This document shows positions 52,549 through 61,563 of a stretch of DNA of 64,000 nucleotides, in pieces. The DNA comes from PHAA01 sp964457945. GTDB taxonomy: Bacteria; Bacillota; Syntrophomonadia; Syntrophomonadales; Syntrophomonadaceae. The stretch covers positions 124,001 through 188,000 of the forward strand of contig CAYWFX010000004.1 in NCBI GenBank assembly GCA_964457945.1, given 5' to 3'. How positions within the stretch are numbered: the first letter of the stretch is position 1; each line of letters begins with the position of its first letter. The position numbers were made by a program, and so were the translations under genes. Under the pieces are notes generated by a model that did no database searches, was not told where the DNA came from, and worked only from the letters and a program-made list of their open reading frames with translations.

Positions 52549-54519
52549 ATGTTTAGAAAAATAATTATAGCTCTTCTGCTAATGATAACTGTATTGAGTA
52601 ATGCCGCTTTTACGATTAGCTTGCCCCATGCTGTGATCCCGGAAGCATCGATAGTCTATGATGTGAATGGGAGAACAGTTCAAGGGCTGGCAGAACAGAA
52701 TCAAGTGAATGTAAACCTGGAGGAAATATCGCCTTACTTTTTAAATGCGGTTATAGCAGTTGAAGATAAGCGATTCTACAAACATCATGGAATTGATATA
52801 AATGGTTTGCTTAGAGCAGTCTTTATTGATTTAAAAGCGCGTAAAATCATAGCAGGGGGAAGTACCATAACCCAGCAAACTGCTAAAACCCTATTTCTGA
52901 GTAATGAGCGTACCTGGAATCGAAAGCTCAAAGAGCTTTATTACGCAACCCAATTGGAAAGGAAATATAGCAAAGATGAAATCTTGACCATGTACTGCAA
53001 CAGTATTTATTTTGGGCAGGGTGCTTATGGCATAGAGTTAGCGTCGCGAACTTATTTTGGCAAAAGAGCTAAGGATTTGAGCCTGGCTGAAGCGGCAATC
53101 CTTGCTGGACTTCCTCAAAGCCCCAATTTTTATGACCCCTATACCAATCCGGAGGAAGCGAAAAAGAGGCAGGCCTTAGTTTTACAGAGGATGCTGGAAG
53201 AAGGTATGATATCAACGTCAGAAAAAGCAGCAGTCCTTCAAGAGCCTTTACAATACCGGCGGGCTCAGTTTGCCGATAGTGAAGCTCCTTATTTTGTTGC
53301 CATGGTTCGGGACTACCTGCGCGATAAATATGGTGATAGCGTTCTTTACCGAGGAGGCTTGAAGATTTATACAACCCTGGATGTAGACATGCAGAAAGCG
53401 GCCAATAATGCGTATTTAGAAGGGATGAAAGCTCAAAACAAGGATTTACAGGTTGCCCTGGTGGCATTGGATGTAACCAACGGTCAAATTAGAGCGATGG
53501 TTGGGGGACGTGATTTCATCACGTCCAATTATAACCGAGCTTATTCTTACCGCCAACCAGGATCTACCTTTAAACCTTTCGTTTATTCACTAGCTATTGA
53601 CCAGGGATATACTCCGGCGAACATGATCATGTGTGAGGAAAGAGAGTTTAAATTAATCACTGGTGACATCTACAAACCAACGGATTACGGCACGGAGCCT
53701 TACCACTGGAAAGACTTTACCTTAAAAGAGGCAATTATGATTTCTGACAATGTGGTGGCTGTAACCCTAACGGATCAGCTGGGAGCAGATAAGGCAGCTA
53801 TGTATGCAGAGAAATTTGGATTCAAGAATATAAAGCCGATCTTGTCTTTGCCCCTAGGCTCCAACGAAGTTAGGCCGATTGACCTGGCGGCAGGGTACAG
53901 CGTTTTTGCCAACCAGGGGGTCTACAACGCGCCTTCATACATGCTTAAAGTAGTTGACAAGGATGGAAAGCTGCTGGAAGAGAATCGTACCCAGACGAAG
54001 AGAATTGTTAGCCCTGAAAATGCTTATACCATTTCCAATATGCTTACCGGGGTTTTAGAACCAGGGGGAACCGGATCAAACCTAAAACAAAAGGTCGGGA
54101 GGGTCGCGACTGGAAAGACCGGAACCACGGAAAACAAAAATGATGCCTGGTTTGTAGGATACACTCCCCAGTTATGTTGTGCGGTGTGGGTGGGCTATGA
54201 TCAAGGCAAAGCGGCTAACTTATTCGGAGGAGCAGCCGCTGGGCCAATCTGGGCCAGTTTTATTCATGACGCATCAGCTAAACTCCCGGAACAGGATTTT
54301 AAGCAGCCGGCGCAGGTGGACTTATTGAATATCTGCTTAGACACCGGTTTGATAGCTACTGAATACTGTCCCCGACCAAGCAATATGGCTTTTATGAGAG
54401 ATAATGAGCCTCAGGATATTTGTTATCTGCATCAGCCCAACATGGACTGGACAAATAGTGAAGGGCTGTTTGATAGAAATATATTACCTAACCGTTCGTG
54501 GTGGCGATTGTGGGAGTAA
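52549..54519 (+). CDS. Class A penicillin-binding protein (transglycosylase/transpeptidase)
   Basis: A bifunctional peptidoglycan synthase of 656 residues. An N-terminal signal anchor (IIIALLLMITVLSNAAFTI) precedes the GT51 glycosyltransferase domain (AVEDKRFYKHHGID, GGSTITQQTAK, ILTMYCNSIYFG). The transpeptidase follows with SxxK in GSTFKPF, SDN in MISDNVVA and KTG in TGKTGTTENKNDAWFVGY. The C-terminus is a short cysteine-containing tail (CLDTGLIATEYCPRP). ATG 52549 follows GGGAGG; the frame opens at 52534 inside that site. Confidence 0.95.
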   Translation: MFRKIIIALLLMITVLSNAAFTISLPHAVIPEASIVYDVNGRTVQGLAEQNQVNVNLEEISPYFLNAVIAVEDKRFYKHHGIDINGLLRAVFIDLKARKIIAGGSTITQQTAKTLFLSNERTWNRKLKELYYATQLERKYSKDEILTMYCNSIYFGQGAYGIELASRTYFGKRAKDLSLAEAAILAGLPQSPNFYDPYTNPEEAKKRQALVLQRMLEEGMISTSEKAAVLQEPLQYRRAQFADSEAPYFVAMVRDYLRDKYGDSVLYRGGLKIYTTLDVDMQKAANNAYLEGMKAQNKDLQVALVALDVTNGQIRAMVGGRDFITSNYNRAYSYRQPGSTFKPFVYSLAIDQGYTPANMIMCEEREFKLITGDIYKPTDYGTEPYHWKDFTLKEAIMISDNVVAVTLTDQLGADKAAMYAEKFGFKNIKPILSLPLGSNEVRPIDLAAGYSVFANQGVYNAPSYMLKVVDKDGKLLEENRTQTKRIVSPENAYTISNMLTGVLEPGGTGSNLKQKVGRVATGKTGTTENKNDAWFVGYTPQLCCAVWVGYDQGKAANLFGGAAAGPIWASFIHDASAKLPEQDFKQPAQVDLLNICLDTGLIATEYCPRPSNMAFMRDNEPQDICYLHQPNMDWTNSEGLFDRNILPNRSWWRLWE

Positions 54520-54632
54520 AAGGTATTGGGACACATCAAGTATACAATATTATTGCTTAAGAGGTATTGCCAGCATACTCAGGGGGAGTTATACTTTGAA
54601 TGTAAAAACAATATAGAGATGAAACGAAGGCG

Positions 54633-54671
54633 TTTATTTTTCCTAGCGAGGGGAAAAATAAAGGCTTTTTT
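54633..54671 (+). terminator. Terminator after the PBP gene
   Basis: TTTATTTTTCC (54633-54643) pairs with GGAAAAATAAA (54652-54662), followed by GGC and a T-rich tail. Further on, CATTGCA (54683-54689) and TGCAATG (54703-54709) form a small stem just before the glnB ribosome site. Confidence 0.7.
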
Positions 54672-54737
54672 CGTTTTTGTCGCATTGCAGTTACTCAAGT
54701 GTTGCAATGAAAACCAAATCAAAAGGAGGGGAGTCAA

Positions 54738-55076
54738 TTGAAAAAAATTGAGGTAGTTATCAGGCCGTCGAAGTTGGAAGACCTAAAAGCAGCCCTTGAT
54801 AAAATCGAGATTAGGGGGATGACTGTTTACGATGTGAAGGGTCGAGGGTTACAGAGGGATCAGAAACAATATTACCGGGGGCAGGAACATTCCATAGATT
54901 TATTGCCCAAGGTTAAAATGGAAATCGTTTGCCAGGATGAATCGGTAGAAAACATAATATCAACAATTCTTAAAGTTTGCATGACTGGTAAAATAGGAGA
55001 TGGAAAAATATTTGTTTATCCTGTAGATAGGATTATCCGCATCAGCAGTCGAGAGGAAGGCGGAGCAGCCCTGTAA
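54738..55076 (+). CDS. glnB: P-II nitrogen regulatory protein
   Basis: A 112-residue P-II trimer subunit that senses 2-oxoglutarate, ATP and ADP and controls AmtB. It has the N-terminal KKIEVVIRPSKLEDLKAAL, the T-loop with tyrosines in QKQYYRGQEHSIDLLPKVK, and the C-terminal GKIGDGKIFVYPVDRIIRI. TTG 54738 follows AAAGGAGGGG. It lies directly upstream of amtB, so the GlnK type is likely. Confidence 0.94.
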   Translation: MKKIEVVIRPSKLEDLKAALDKIEIRGMTVYDVKGRGLQRDQKQYYRGQEHSIDLLPKVKMEIVCQDESVENIISTILKVCMTGKIGDGKIFVYPVDRIIRISSREEGGAAL

Positions 55077-55095
55077 ATATTATAGTCCTAAAGCA

Positions 55096-55142
55096 AAGGC
55101 GCTTATAAGCAGAGGTATCTACCCTCTGGATATGAGCGCCTT
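55096..55142 (+). promoter_or_regulatory. Two-tier stem-loop between glnB and amtB
   Basis: An outer stem AAGGCGCT (55096-55103) with AGCGCCTT (55135-55142), and inside it CAGAGG with CCTCTG. No T run follows, so this is not a normal terminator. It could be an mRNA processing, stability or protein-binding site. Confidence 0.5.
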
Positions 55143-55228
55143 CGACGTTCATGGAAATGTTTTTTACCTGCAGGATTAAAAGCTATAAGCAACGTTAATA
55201 AATTATTGGATAGGAATGGGGGATAAGA

Positions 55229-56572
55229 ATGAAAACAAAATGGGGATGGCTAACATCAATCGCAATAATGCTAGTTTCAGTACTAGCACTTCCCGCCATG
55301 GCTTGGGCGGCCGATGAACCGGCGATAAGTTCTGGGGATACCTCTTTTATGATAATCTGCACAGCATTGGTAATGATTATGACGCCTGGATTAGCCTTAT
55401 TCTATGGAGGAATGGTCAGGAGAAAGAATGTGCTCAGCATCATGCTGCAATGCTTTGCCGCCATGGCGCTAGTATCAGTGCAATGGGTATTGATTGGTTA
55501 TACATTGGGTTTTGGAGCCGATATTAATGGACTGGTGGGAAATCTCCAATGGCTGGGACTGAGTGGAGTAGGAGGAGCTCCCAACGCGGATTATGCCGGA
55601 ACAATTCCGCACCAGGTCTTTGTACTTTACCAACTGATGTTTGCTATTATTACCGTGGCCCTAATTTCAGGAGCCTTTGCCGAGCGCTTGAGATTCTCAA
55701 TATTTGTTGCCTTTGTCTTGTTATGGACCACCCTGGTTTATGATCCCCTGGCTCATTGGGTATGGGGAGTGGGAGGATGGCTCCGTACCATGGGAGCCTT
55801 GGATTTTGCCGGTGGTACCGTTGTTCATATCAGTTCTGGAGTATCTGGATTGGTAGCTGCATTGATTCTAGGGCGCCGTCGTGAAACCGGAACAGAACCC
55901 ATGGTTCCTCATCACTTACCTATGACCATGTTGGGTGCTGCCTTACTCTGGTTTGGCTGGTTTGGTTTTAACGCCGGTAGTGCCTTGGCAGCCAATGAGC
56001 TTGCAGGTTCAGCTTTTTTGGTTACCAATACCGCCGCCGCAGCAGCAGCGATTAGCTGGGCAGGCGCAGAATGGCTGCATCATGGCAAACCGACTGCTTT
56101 GGGCGCCGCTAGTGGTGTTGTAGCAGGCCTGGTAGCTATTACTCCGGCGGCTGGTTTTGTAAGCGCCGCTAGCTCCATTCTAATAGGTTTATTGGTAGGA
56201 CCCTTATGTTATTTTGCTGTCAGCAAAATGAAGTTTAAACTGGGTTATGATGATTCACTGGATGCTTTTGGAATTCACGCCGTAGGTGGTATATTTGGAG
56301 CCTTAATCACTGGGGTACTAGCTTCGAAAGCTATCAACCCGGCTGGAGCGGATGGATTACTATTTGGTAATCCCCACCAGTTATTAGTTCAGGCTATAGC
56401 GGTAGCGGCTACGATTGCCTTCGCCTCAACCATGACTTTTATCATATTTAAGTTCTTGAGTCTGTTTGCCCCCTTAAGGGTTTCAGATGAGGACGAGGAA
56501 ATGGGACTAGATATTTCCCAGCATGGAGAGGATGCATACAACTATGGAGAAATGAGTTCAGCTCACATATAG
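55229..56572 (+). CDS. amtB: Ammonium transporter AmtB
   Basis: A 447-residue channel-type ammonium transporter. A cleavable-looking signal peptide ends near AMAWAADEP, and eleven hydrophobic helices follow. Family blocks: MTPGLALFYGGMVRRKN, FAERLRFSIFVAF, HWVWGVGGWL, GTVVHISSGVSGLVAAL, GWFGFNAGSA and DDSLDAFGIHAVGG with the pore histidines. ATG 55229 follows GGGGGAT. Paired with glnB upstream. Confidence 0.96.
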   Translation: MKTKWGWLTSIAIMLVSVLALPAMAWAADEPAISSGDTSFMIICTALVMIMTPGLALFYGGMVRRKNVLSIMLQCFAAMALVSVQWVLIGYTLGFGADINGLVGNLQWLGLSGVGGAPNADYAGTIPHQVFVLYQLMFAIITVALISGAFAERLRFSIFVAFVLLWTTLVYDPLAHWVWGVGGWLRTMGALDFAGGTVVHISSGVSGLVAALILGRRRETGTEPMVPHHLPMTMLGAALLWFGWFGFNAGSALAANELAGSAFLVTNTAAAAAAISWAGAEWLHHGKPTALGAASGVVAGLVAITPAAGFVSAASSILIGLLVGPLCYFAVSKMKFKLGYDDSLDAFGIHAVGGIFGALITGVLASKAINPAGADGLLFGNPHQLLVQAIAVAATIAFASTMTFIIFKFLSLFAPLRVSDEDEEMGLDISQHGEDAYNYGEMSSAHI

Positions 56573-56604
56573 CTGAAAAGAGTAAGTACATTGTTAGGGT
56601 GACA

Positions 56605-56643
56605 GGGTTGTTAACGCTCAGTTATTCAAGATGTTAACAACCC
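56605..56643. repeat. 11-bp perfect inverted repeat after amtB
   Basis: GGGTTGTTAAC (56605-56615) and GTTAACAACCC (56633-56643), 17 bases apart. No U tract follows. It may be a stem in the amtB mRNA 3' end or a protein-binding site. Confidence 0.5.
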
Positions 56644-56687
56644 CCTCCGCCTGACAGCAATATTAATCAATAATCACTGGTGTGAAT

Positions 56688-56721
56688 CCCCTGCATAGTG
56701 TGAATTATGCCAGGGGTTTTT
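56688..56721 (+). terminator. Terminator of the glnB-amtB unit
   Basis: CCCCTG-CATA pairs with TATG-C-CAGGGG with one bulge, followed by TTTTT. Confidence 0.8.
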
Positions 56722-57016
56722 GCATGTTTAACCCTAATATATGGTATTATTCTTTTGCTAGAGTAAATAATAGAAGGAATTGAAGCGATAAATAACTAAT
56801 TATTAATGAAGGAACAATGATGGATGATTTATTTATTCAGGTTAGCATAAGCATATAGGTGAAGAATATTACGCTTGCAGTAAATTTGGCGGGATATTAT
56901 GAAATTTAATGCTGGCTCATATTGGATGACAGGATTAGATTATGGAACATACAACAGCAAAAACCTTGAGTTTTAATTACTAGAACAGACCTATCATTTC
57001 ATGGGGGTGTCGATGT
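56722..57016. other. AT-rich intergenic region before the Lon-like gene
   Basis: About 295 bases with no supported reading frame. It should contain the promoter of the Lon-like gene, but I found no convincing -35/-10 pair, and no repeat or riboswitch. Confidence 0.5.
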
Positions 57017-59461
57017 TTGGATATTATCAAATACCAGGTGAAAACCAAAGATTTATGTAAAAACTGCAAACCAACAATGTTTAAATTTAGCAGCACGGCT
57101 GAAATAGAACCTTTACCAGGGATAATAGGTCAGGACAGAGCAGTTCGCTCACTGGGTTTTGGATTGGATATCAACAATGAGGGCTACAATATATACCTGG
57201 CTGGATCTTTTGGAACTGGTAAAACGACCCTGGCTAAAAAAATGTTGAATGAAAAGGCCGAGAGTAAGTCGGTGCCGCCAGATTGGTGCTATGTAAACAA
57301 CTTTAATAATATGGAGTCCCCGCATGCTCTACAGATTCCGGCCGGGATGGGGCAGGATTTCAAGAAAGACGTTAACGTAAATATGGATATGGTTATCAAG
57401 CTTATTGTAAAAGCCTTTGAAGGGGAAGAATTTGAACTTAAGAAAAGCGCTATAGTCAGCACTTTTGTGGAGGAGACTAATCAGATTTACCTGCATCTGG
57501 AGGAAGAAGCTCGTGCCTATGGCTTTACCATATCTCGCACTCAAAGCGGGGTGAGCAGCATCCCTCTCAAGGACGGGGAGAATATGAGCCAGGAAGCATA
57601 TATGGCTATGTCAGAGGATGAACGCTCTGAGTTGATGAAAAAAAGCTCCATCGTACAGGACAAAATCAACGAAGTGTTTCGACAGTACAAAGAAATAGAA
57701 AAAATAGTTAAAGAAAAAATTAAAGAGCTGGAATTGGAAACTGCACGCATTGTGGCTATGCCTAATTTTGACAATTTATATGAGAAATATAAGTCTTACC
57801 CGGAGATTTTATCCTATTTGCAGCAGGTGCATCAGGATGTTCTGGATAATCTTGATATGTTCAGAACTAGCGAAGAGGATTCTCCTTTAAGCCTGTTGCG
57901 GCGGATGGACAAAAGAGCCATACTGAGGAGATATCAGGTCAACCTGATTGTTGATAATTCAAGTCTGCAGCACGCACCGGTTATTTTTGAAACCAATCCT
58001 AGTTACTCCAACTTGTTCGGACAGATTGAGTTCGAAAGCGAGTTTGGAGTTCTTACTACTGATTTTTCCAGGATTAAACCCGGTGCCATTCATAGGGCTA
58101 ACGGAGGATATCTGGTACTGCATGTTTATGATATTATTAAGAATTTTTATGTCTGGGATAAACTCAAACGGATAATAAAGAATAAGGAGATCGTAGTCGA
58201 AAGTATTAGCAAAACCTTGGGCCTGGGTAATAGTGAAACCCTGCAGCCTGAAGCCATTCCGGTAGATATTAAGATTGTATTAATAGGTGAACCATTATAT
58301 TATTACTTGCTCTATGCCCATGATGAAGAGTTTCAAAAGCTGTTTAAAATCCGGGCTGATTTTGATATGGATATGAATCGTACCCAGCGCCATATAAAGG
58401 ACTATGCGCGATTTATCAGTTCTGTATGCACTAGCGAAAAGCTACGTCATTTTGATCCGGCAGCGGTAGCTAGAGTAGTGGATTACGGAAGCAGGATGGC
58501 CGATGACCAGAGTAAACTGACTACTCTTTTTAATAAGTTGGTAGAGATTATTTACGAAGCCAATTGTTGGGCTGGTTATGGCCGGGCCAGTGTGGTCAGC
58601 AGCGAACATGTGAGGCAGGCTATAGAAGAGAAGCAATATCGATCCGCCACCATGGAGGAAAAGTTGCAGGAGTACATAGAGCAGGGTACACTTATGATAA
58701 ATATTAGTGGCAGTAAAATTGGAGAACTGAACGGTTTGGCAGTTTATCAAATGGGGGACTATCAGTTTGGTAAACCAGTACGAATAACCGCTAAAACCTT
58801 TATGGGCGAAAAGGGTCTGGTCAATATTGAAAGAGAAATTCATCTCAGTGGGAGCATTCATAGCAAGGGTGTACTGACCTTAAACGGTTACCTGGGGTCG
58901 CAATACGCCCAGGATAAGCCCTTGTCCCTCTCGGCTAGCCTGACCATTGAGCAGAGTTACTCAGGTATTGAAGGGGACAGCGCTTCCAGCGCTGAATTAT
59001 ATGCATTGCTTTCAAGCTTGGCTGAGCTGCCTTTGCAGCAAGGGATAGCAGTGACCGGTTCAGTAAATCAGAGTGGGGATATTCAAGCGGTAGGAGGGGT
59101 AAACCAGAAAATAGAAGGATTTTTTCGGGTTTGCAAAAATCGTGGCTTAAATGGCCAGCAAGGAGTAATTATTCCTCGCCAGAACGTAGCCAACCTTATG
59201 CTGAATGAGGAAGTTATTACTGCCGTAAAAAATAAATTGTTTACCATATGGGCAGTTCAACATGTAAACGAAGGCATAGAGATTTTAACCGGTATACCGG
59301 CCGGAAATGCCGAAAAATCAAGTGATTTTAGTCCGGGCAGTATCCACTATCTGGTTAATAAAAAACTGAGTCAGTGGAGCCACAAAGGCAAGTCCACATA
59401 TGGAGTCGGAGCGAGGCCCGTGTCTGGAAATAGCGGCTTGAGAAGAAGGGCAAGGAGGTAG
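57017..59461 (+). CDS. Lon-like ATP-dependent protease (AAA_32 plus S16 domain)
   Basis: An 814-residue protease of the Lon-related family distinct from LonA and LonB. A short N-terminal segment with CKNC precedes Walker A (AGSFGTGKTTLAK, about residue 62). The AAA domain is interrupted by a long helical insertion (about 120-300). A C-terminal S16 protease domain has the catalytic Ser in GIEGDSASSAE (about 655) and Lys in GGVNQKIEGF (about 698). No membrane segment. TTG 57017 follows GGGGGTG. Substrates unknown. The lipoprotein gene follows five bases later. Confidence 0.9.
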   Translation: MDIIKYQVKTKDLCKNCKPTMFKFSSTAEIEPLPGIIGQDRAVRSLGFGLDINNEGYNIYLAGSFGTGKTTLAKKMLNEKAESKSVPPDWCYVNNFNNMESPHALQIPAGMGQDFKKDVNVNMDMVIKLIVKAFEGEEFELKKSAIVSTFVEETNQIYLHLEEEARAYGFTISRTQSGVSSIPLKDGENMSQEAYMAMSEDERSELMKKSSIVQDKINEVFRQYKEIEKIVKEKIKELELETARIVAMPNFDNLYEKYKSYPEILSYLQQVHQDVLDNLDMFRTSEEDSPLSLLRRMDKRAILRRYQVNLIVDNSSLQHAPVIFETNPSYSNLFGQIEFESEFGVLTTDFSRIKPGAIHRANGGYLVLHVYDIIKNFYVWDKLKRIIKNKEIVVESISKTLGLGNSETLQPEAIPVDIKIVLIGEPLYYYLLYAHDEEFQKLFKIRADFDMDMNRTQRHIKDYARFISSVCTSEKLRHFDPAAVARVVDYGSRMADDQSKLTTLFNKLVEIIYEANCWAGYGRASVVSSEHVRQAIEEKQYRSATMEEKLQEYIEQGTLMINISGSKIGELNGLAVYQMGDYQFGKPVRITAKTFMGEKGLVNIEREIHLSGSIHSKGVLTLNGYLGSQYAQDKPLSLSASLTIEQSYSGIEGDSASSAELYALLSSLAELPLQQGIAVTGSVNQSGDIQAVGGVNQKIEGFFRVCKNRGLNGQQGVIIPRQNVANLMLNEEVITAVKNKLFTIWAVQHVNEGIEILTGIPAGNAEKSSDFSPGSIHYLVNKKLSQWSHKGKSTYGVGARPVSGNSGLRRRARR

Positions 59462-59466
59462 CGGGG

Positions 59467-59793
59467 ATGAGTAGAATAAGGAGAGCATTTCTTGCAGTGC
59501 TGCTGATGTTTATGATTGTTGGAGTGCTAGGATGCAACGTGGATTATAAACAAATGGTGCAAATTGCTAAAAGCCCAGAAGAGACATTAATTAGGGTGCA
59601 AATCCAGTTTACTGATCAGAAACAAACCGTTTGTTATGTGAAAAGCCTGGGTCTGGAAGAAAAAGGTCAAATCTATACTGGTGGCTCCTCTTTAAATTAC
59701 ATGTATGACCGGGAAGGCAATATCCTGGGTTCTTATAATTATCAACATGTTATTTATATGAAAATTCTAGCTAATGAAGAGACTACCGATTGA
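59467..59793 (+). CDS. Small lipoprotein, function unknown
   Basis: A 108-residue protein with a lipoprotein signal peptide (basic MSRIRR, hydrophobic core, lipobox VLGC with Cys near residue 23). The mature part is about 85 residues, beta-rich, with SPEETLIRVQIQF and TGGSSLNYMYDREGNILGSYNY. It is next to the Lon-like gene and probably co-transcribed with it. I recognise no family. Confidence 0.75.
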   Translation: MSRIRRAFLAVLLMFMIVGVLGCNVDYKQMVQIAKSPEETLIRVQIQFTDQKQTVCYVKSLGLEEKGQIYTGGSSLNYMYDREGNILGSYNYQHVIYMKILANEETTD

Positions 59794-59810
59794 TGTAAGA
59801 TATAAGAAAC

Positions 59811-59928
59811 GGGGACAAACCTTGGGCGGGGACATTCACACCATGGGGACATTTCCACCAAAGGGACATTCCCACCACGGGGACATTCCCTGAAGGGGTG
59901 TGTCCCCAAACCTTAATGGTGTGTCCCC
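59811..59928. repeat. GGGGACA-type short repeats ending in inverted TGTCCCC copies
   Basis: The motif GGGGACA or GGGACATT occurs at 59811, 59828, 59845, 59863 and 59880, spaced 17-18 bases and joined by CCACCA-like spacers. It is followed by two inverted TGTCCCC copies (near 59901 and 59922). Direct copies can pair with inverted ones in many ways. No reading frame of its own. This looks like an interspersed palindromic element placed between the lipoprotein gene and the DUF2197 gene. Confidence 0.8.
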
Positions 59929-59963
59929 TCACCGATAATTTAGTTATAAGGAGATGGATTAGA

Positions 59964-60149
59964 ATGGAACATGTGGAAGCTAAATGTATGCTGTGCGGAA
60001 AAAACTATCAACTGGGAGAAGATGATAAGGACTTTAAAAAAATGAGCAACAAAGATAAGCCGGGTACATTTATATGTGATTTATGTGCCAACCGGGTTAG
60101 GTATGAATCAGACGAAAACCGAAAAAACCCCAAACCCCAGAATAGTTAG
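59964..60149 (+). CDS. DUF2197 zinc-ribbon protein (YlaI-like)
   Basis: A 61-residue protein with two CxxC knuckles (KCMLCGKNYQLGEDD and FICDLCANRVRYE), matching the YlaI/DUF2197 type. ATG 59964 follows AAGGAGATG; the open frame upstream runs through the GGGGACA repeat and is not coding. Probable zinc binder; function unknown. Confidence 0.82.
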   Translation: MEHVEAKCMLCGKNYQLGEDDKDFKKMSNKDKPGTFICDLCANRVRYESDENRKNPKPQNS

Positions 60150-60159
60150 GTTTTCCAGG

Positions 60160-60711
60160 TCAATTCCAAGGTTGGTACCAGTAATAATCGATCAGCTTTA
60201 CCCCAGATTTAAAAGCTGCTTTATTGGTGTAATAATTGGTTTGGCCAGCATAGATGTCTACCCAATAAGGATAGTTGCGCCACAAACCATAATTAACGTC
60301 GCCGGTATCATTGACTATTAGAGAGTCATACTTGTTACCCTGGATTTCAACGGGTTCAGATAGGTATAGCACAGTTCCAAAGGGAATAATCGGCTGCCTA
60401 GCTTCACCACCGGAATTAAGAGGATAACGTGGATGGACGGCTCCCGAACCGAGGAAATATCCTTTGGCAGATGCCGAAGCAGGAGCTCGGGCAGCTTCGG
60501 TATAATAAGTGGATTTTTGTCCTTTTACTGAAAATTGGACATACCATTTCGGCTCAACTTTACTGGTTTCTTGATTTTCAGGCTGCACTGTATCCGGTTG
60601 GGGAATGGGTTTTTGTTCTGGCTTTGGCTTTCCTTGAAATATAAAGAATACAGCAATGAATAAGACCACTATAATGAGAGGTAGCAATAATATACGCCAA
60701 TCTCGAACCAT
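60160..60711 (-). CDS. 3D-domain protein with N-terminal membrane anchor
   Basis: A 183-residue protein with a membrane helix at residues 8-25 (LLLPLIIVVLFIAVFFIF) and a proline/lysine linker. The 3D (three-aspartate) domain covers about 70-175 (IPFGTVLYLSEPV, LIVNDTGDVNYG, YPYWVDIYAG). 3D domains share the double-psi barrel of lytic transglycosylase MltA and of Rpf/YuiC-type wall enzymes, so a cell-wall role outside the membrane is likely. ATG 60711 follows AGGAGG. Confidence 0.82.
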   Translation of the reverse strand: MVRDWRILLLPLIIVVLFIAVFFIFQGKPKPEQKPIPQPDTVQPENQETSKVEPKWYVQFSVKGQKSTYYTEAARAPASASAKGYFLGSGAVHPRYPLNSGGEARQPIIPFGTVLYLSEPVEIQGNKYDSLIVNDTGDVNYGLWRNYPYWVDIYAGQTNYYTNKAAFKSGVKLIDYYWYQPWN

Positions 60712-60826
60712 CTTGCAGTCCTCCTTCCTGCAGATATTTTGCGCAGATTTTTATTTTTTATGACTAAACGAGGCATCATGGTATAATTACTTTTGAAAAT
60801 CTCAATCAGAAGGGAGTTCACTTACG

Positions 60827-61258
60827 TTGGATGCGGTTAATGCTGGTTTGGATGAAAAGCTTTTCGATTACCTGCAAAAATCGATAAAAGAAACTGCTTT
60901 TTATAATCTATTAGGCTTGGAATTACAGCTAATGGCTCCGGGTTATGTGGAAATACGGCTTGTATCTACTCTGCAACATGTTAACGGGATTGGATTAATA
61001 CAGGGTGGATTAATTATATCGATTGTTGATGCCGCAATGGGTAATGCCATTAGAAGCTTGGGAATAAAAGGCGCAACAGTAGATATTTCCACCTCTCTAA
61101 CCTCTGCAGCCAGGCTGGGAGATACGATAGTTGCCAGAGGCAAAGTCTTAAAGGCCGGTAAGAATCTGATATTTACTGAGGGACAGGTTTATGTTGGTGA
61201 TAAAATGATAGGGGATAGTAAAGCTACGTTTTATAAAATTCCCGATCTGAACGATTAG
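60827..61258 (+). CDS. PaaI-type hotdog thioesterase
   Basis: A 143-residue hotdog-fold protein of the PaaI/YdiI group (HVNGIGLIQGGLIISIVDAAMG, then TVDISTSLTSAARLGDTIVARGKVLKAGKNLIFTEGQVY). It hydrolyses acyl-CoA esters; the substrate cannot be read from sequence. Where many PaaI proteins have a HGG active-site motif, this has QGG after HVNGIGLI. TTG 60827 follows AGAAGGGAG. A TATAAT at 60782-60787 may be its -10 box. Confidence 0.87.
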   Translation: MDAVNAGLDEKLFDYLQKSIKETAFYNLLGLELQLMAPGYVEIRLVSTLQHVNGIGLIQGGLIISIVDAAMGNAIRSLGIKGATVDISTSLTSAARLGDTIVARGKVLKAGKNLIFTEGQVYVGDKMIGDSKATFYKIPDLND

Positions 61259-61275
61259 TCTCAGGAGATGAATTA

Positions 61276-61563
61276 ATGGAAAACAGTCTGTTTAGATCCA
61301 AGGACTATGGTGTGGTTACATTTATTTCAACATCGCAGGCGTTAAAAGCGGAGCGGGTACTGAAAAACGCAGCCGCTAATTTTTTGATTATGCCCACCCC
61401 GCGTGAAATATCGACTAGCTGTGGTTTAGCTATTAAAACTATCATCGCTGATCTAGATTCTTGCTATGATATCCTGATCAATAACCGGGTGGAAGTTGAA
61501 GCCGTCTATCAGGTGAAAGTGGTTGATGGTAAAACTCATACGGAAAGGATCAATAATGAATAA
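61276..61563 (+). CDS. DUF3343 protein (putative Se/S carrier-like)
   Basis: A 95-residue DUF3343 protein (YGVVTFISTSQALKAERVLKNA, then LIMPTPREISTSCGLAI with the conserved cysteine). The family is named as a putative selenium or sulfur carrier, without firm proof. ATG 61276 follows AGGAGATG. The 3' end overlaps the helicase gene by 8 bases. Confidence 0.83.
   Translation: MENSLFRSKDYGVVTFISTSQALKAERVLKNAAANFLIMPTPREISTSCGLAIKTIIADLDSCYDILINNRVEVEAVYQVKVVDGKTHTERINNE

Noticed and set aside
59898..59963. N-terminal extension of the DUF2197 protein through the GGGGACA repeat
   Set aside because: AAGGAGATG sits before ATG 59964 and the family proteins start close to the first CxxC.
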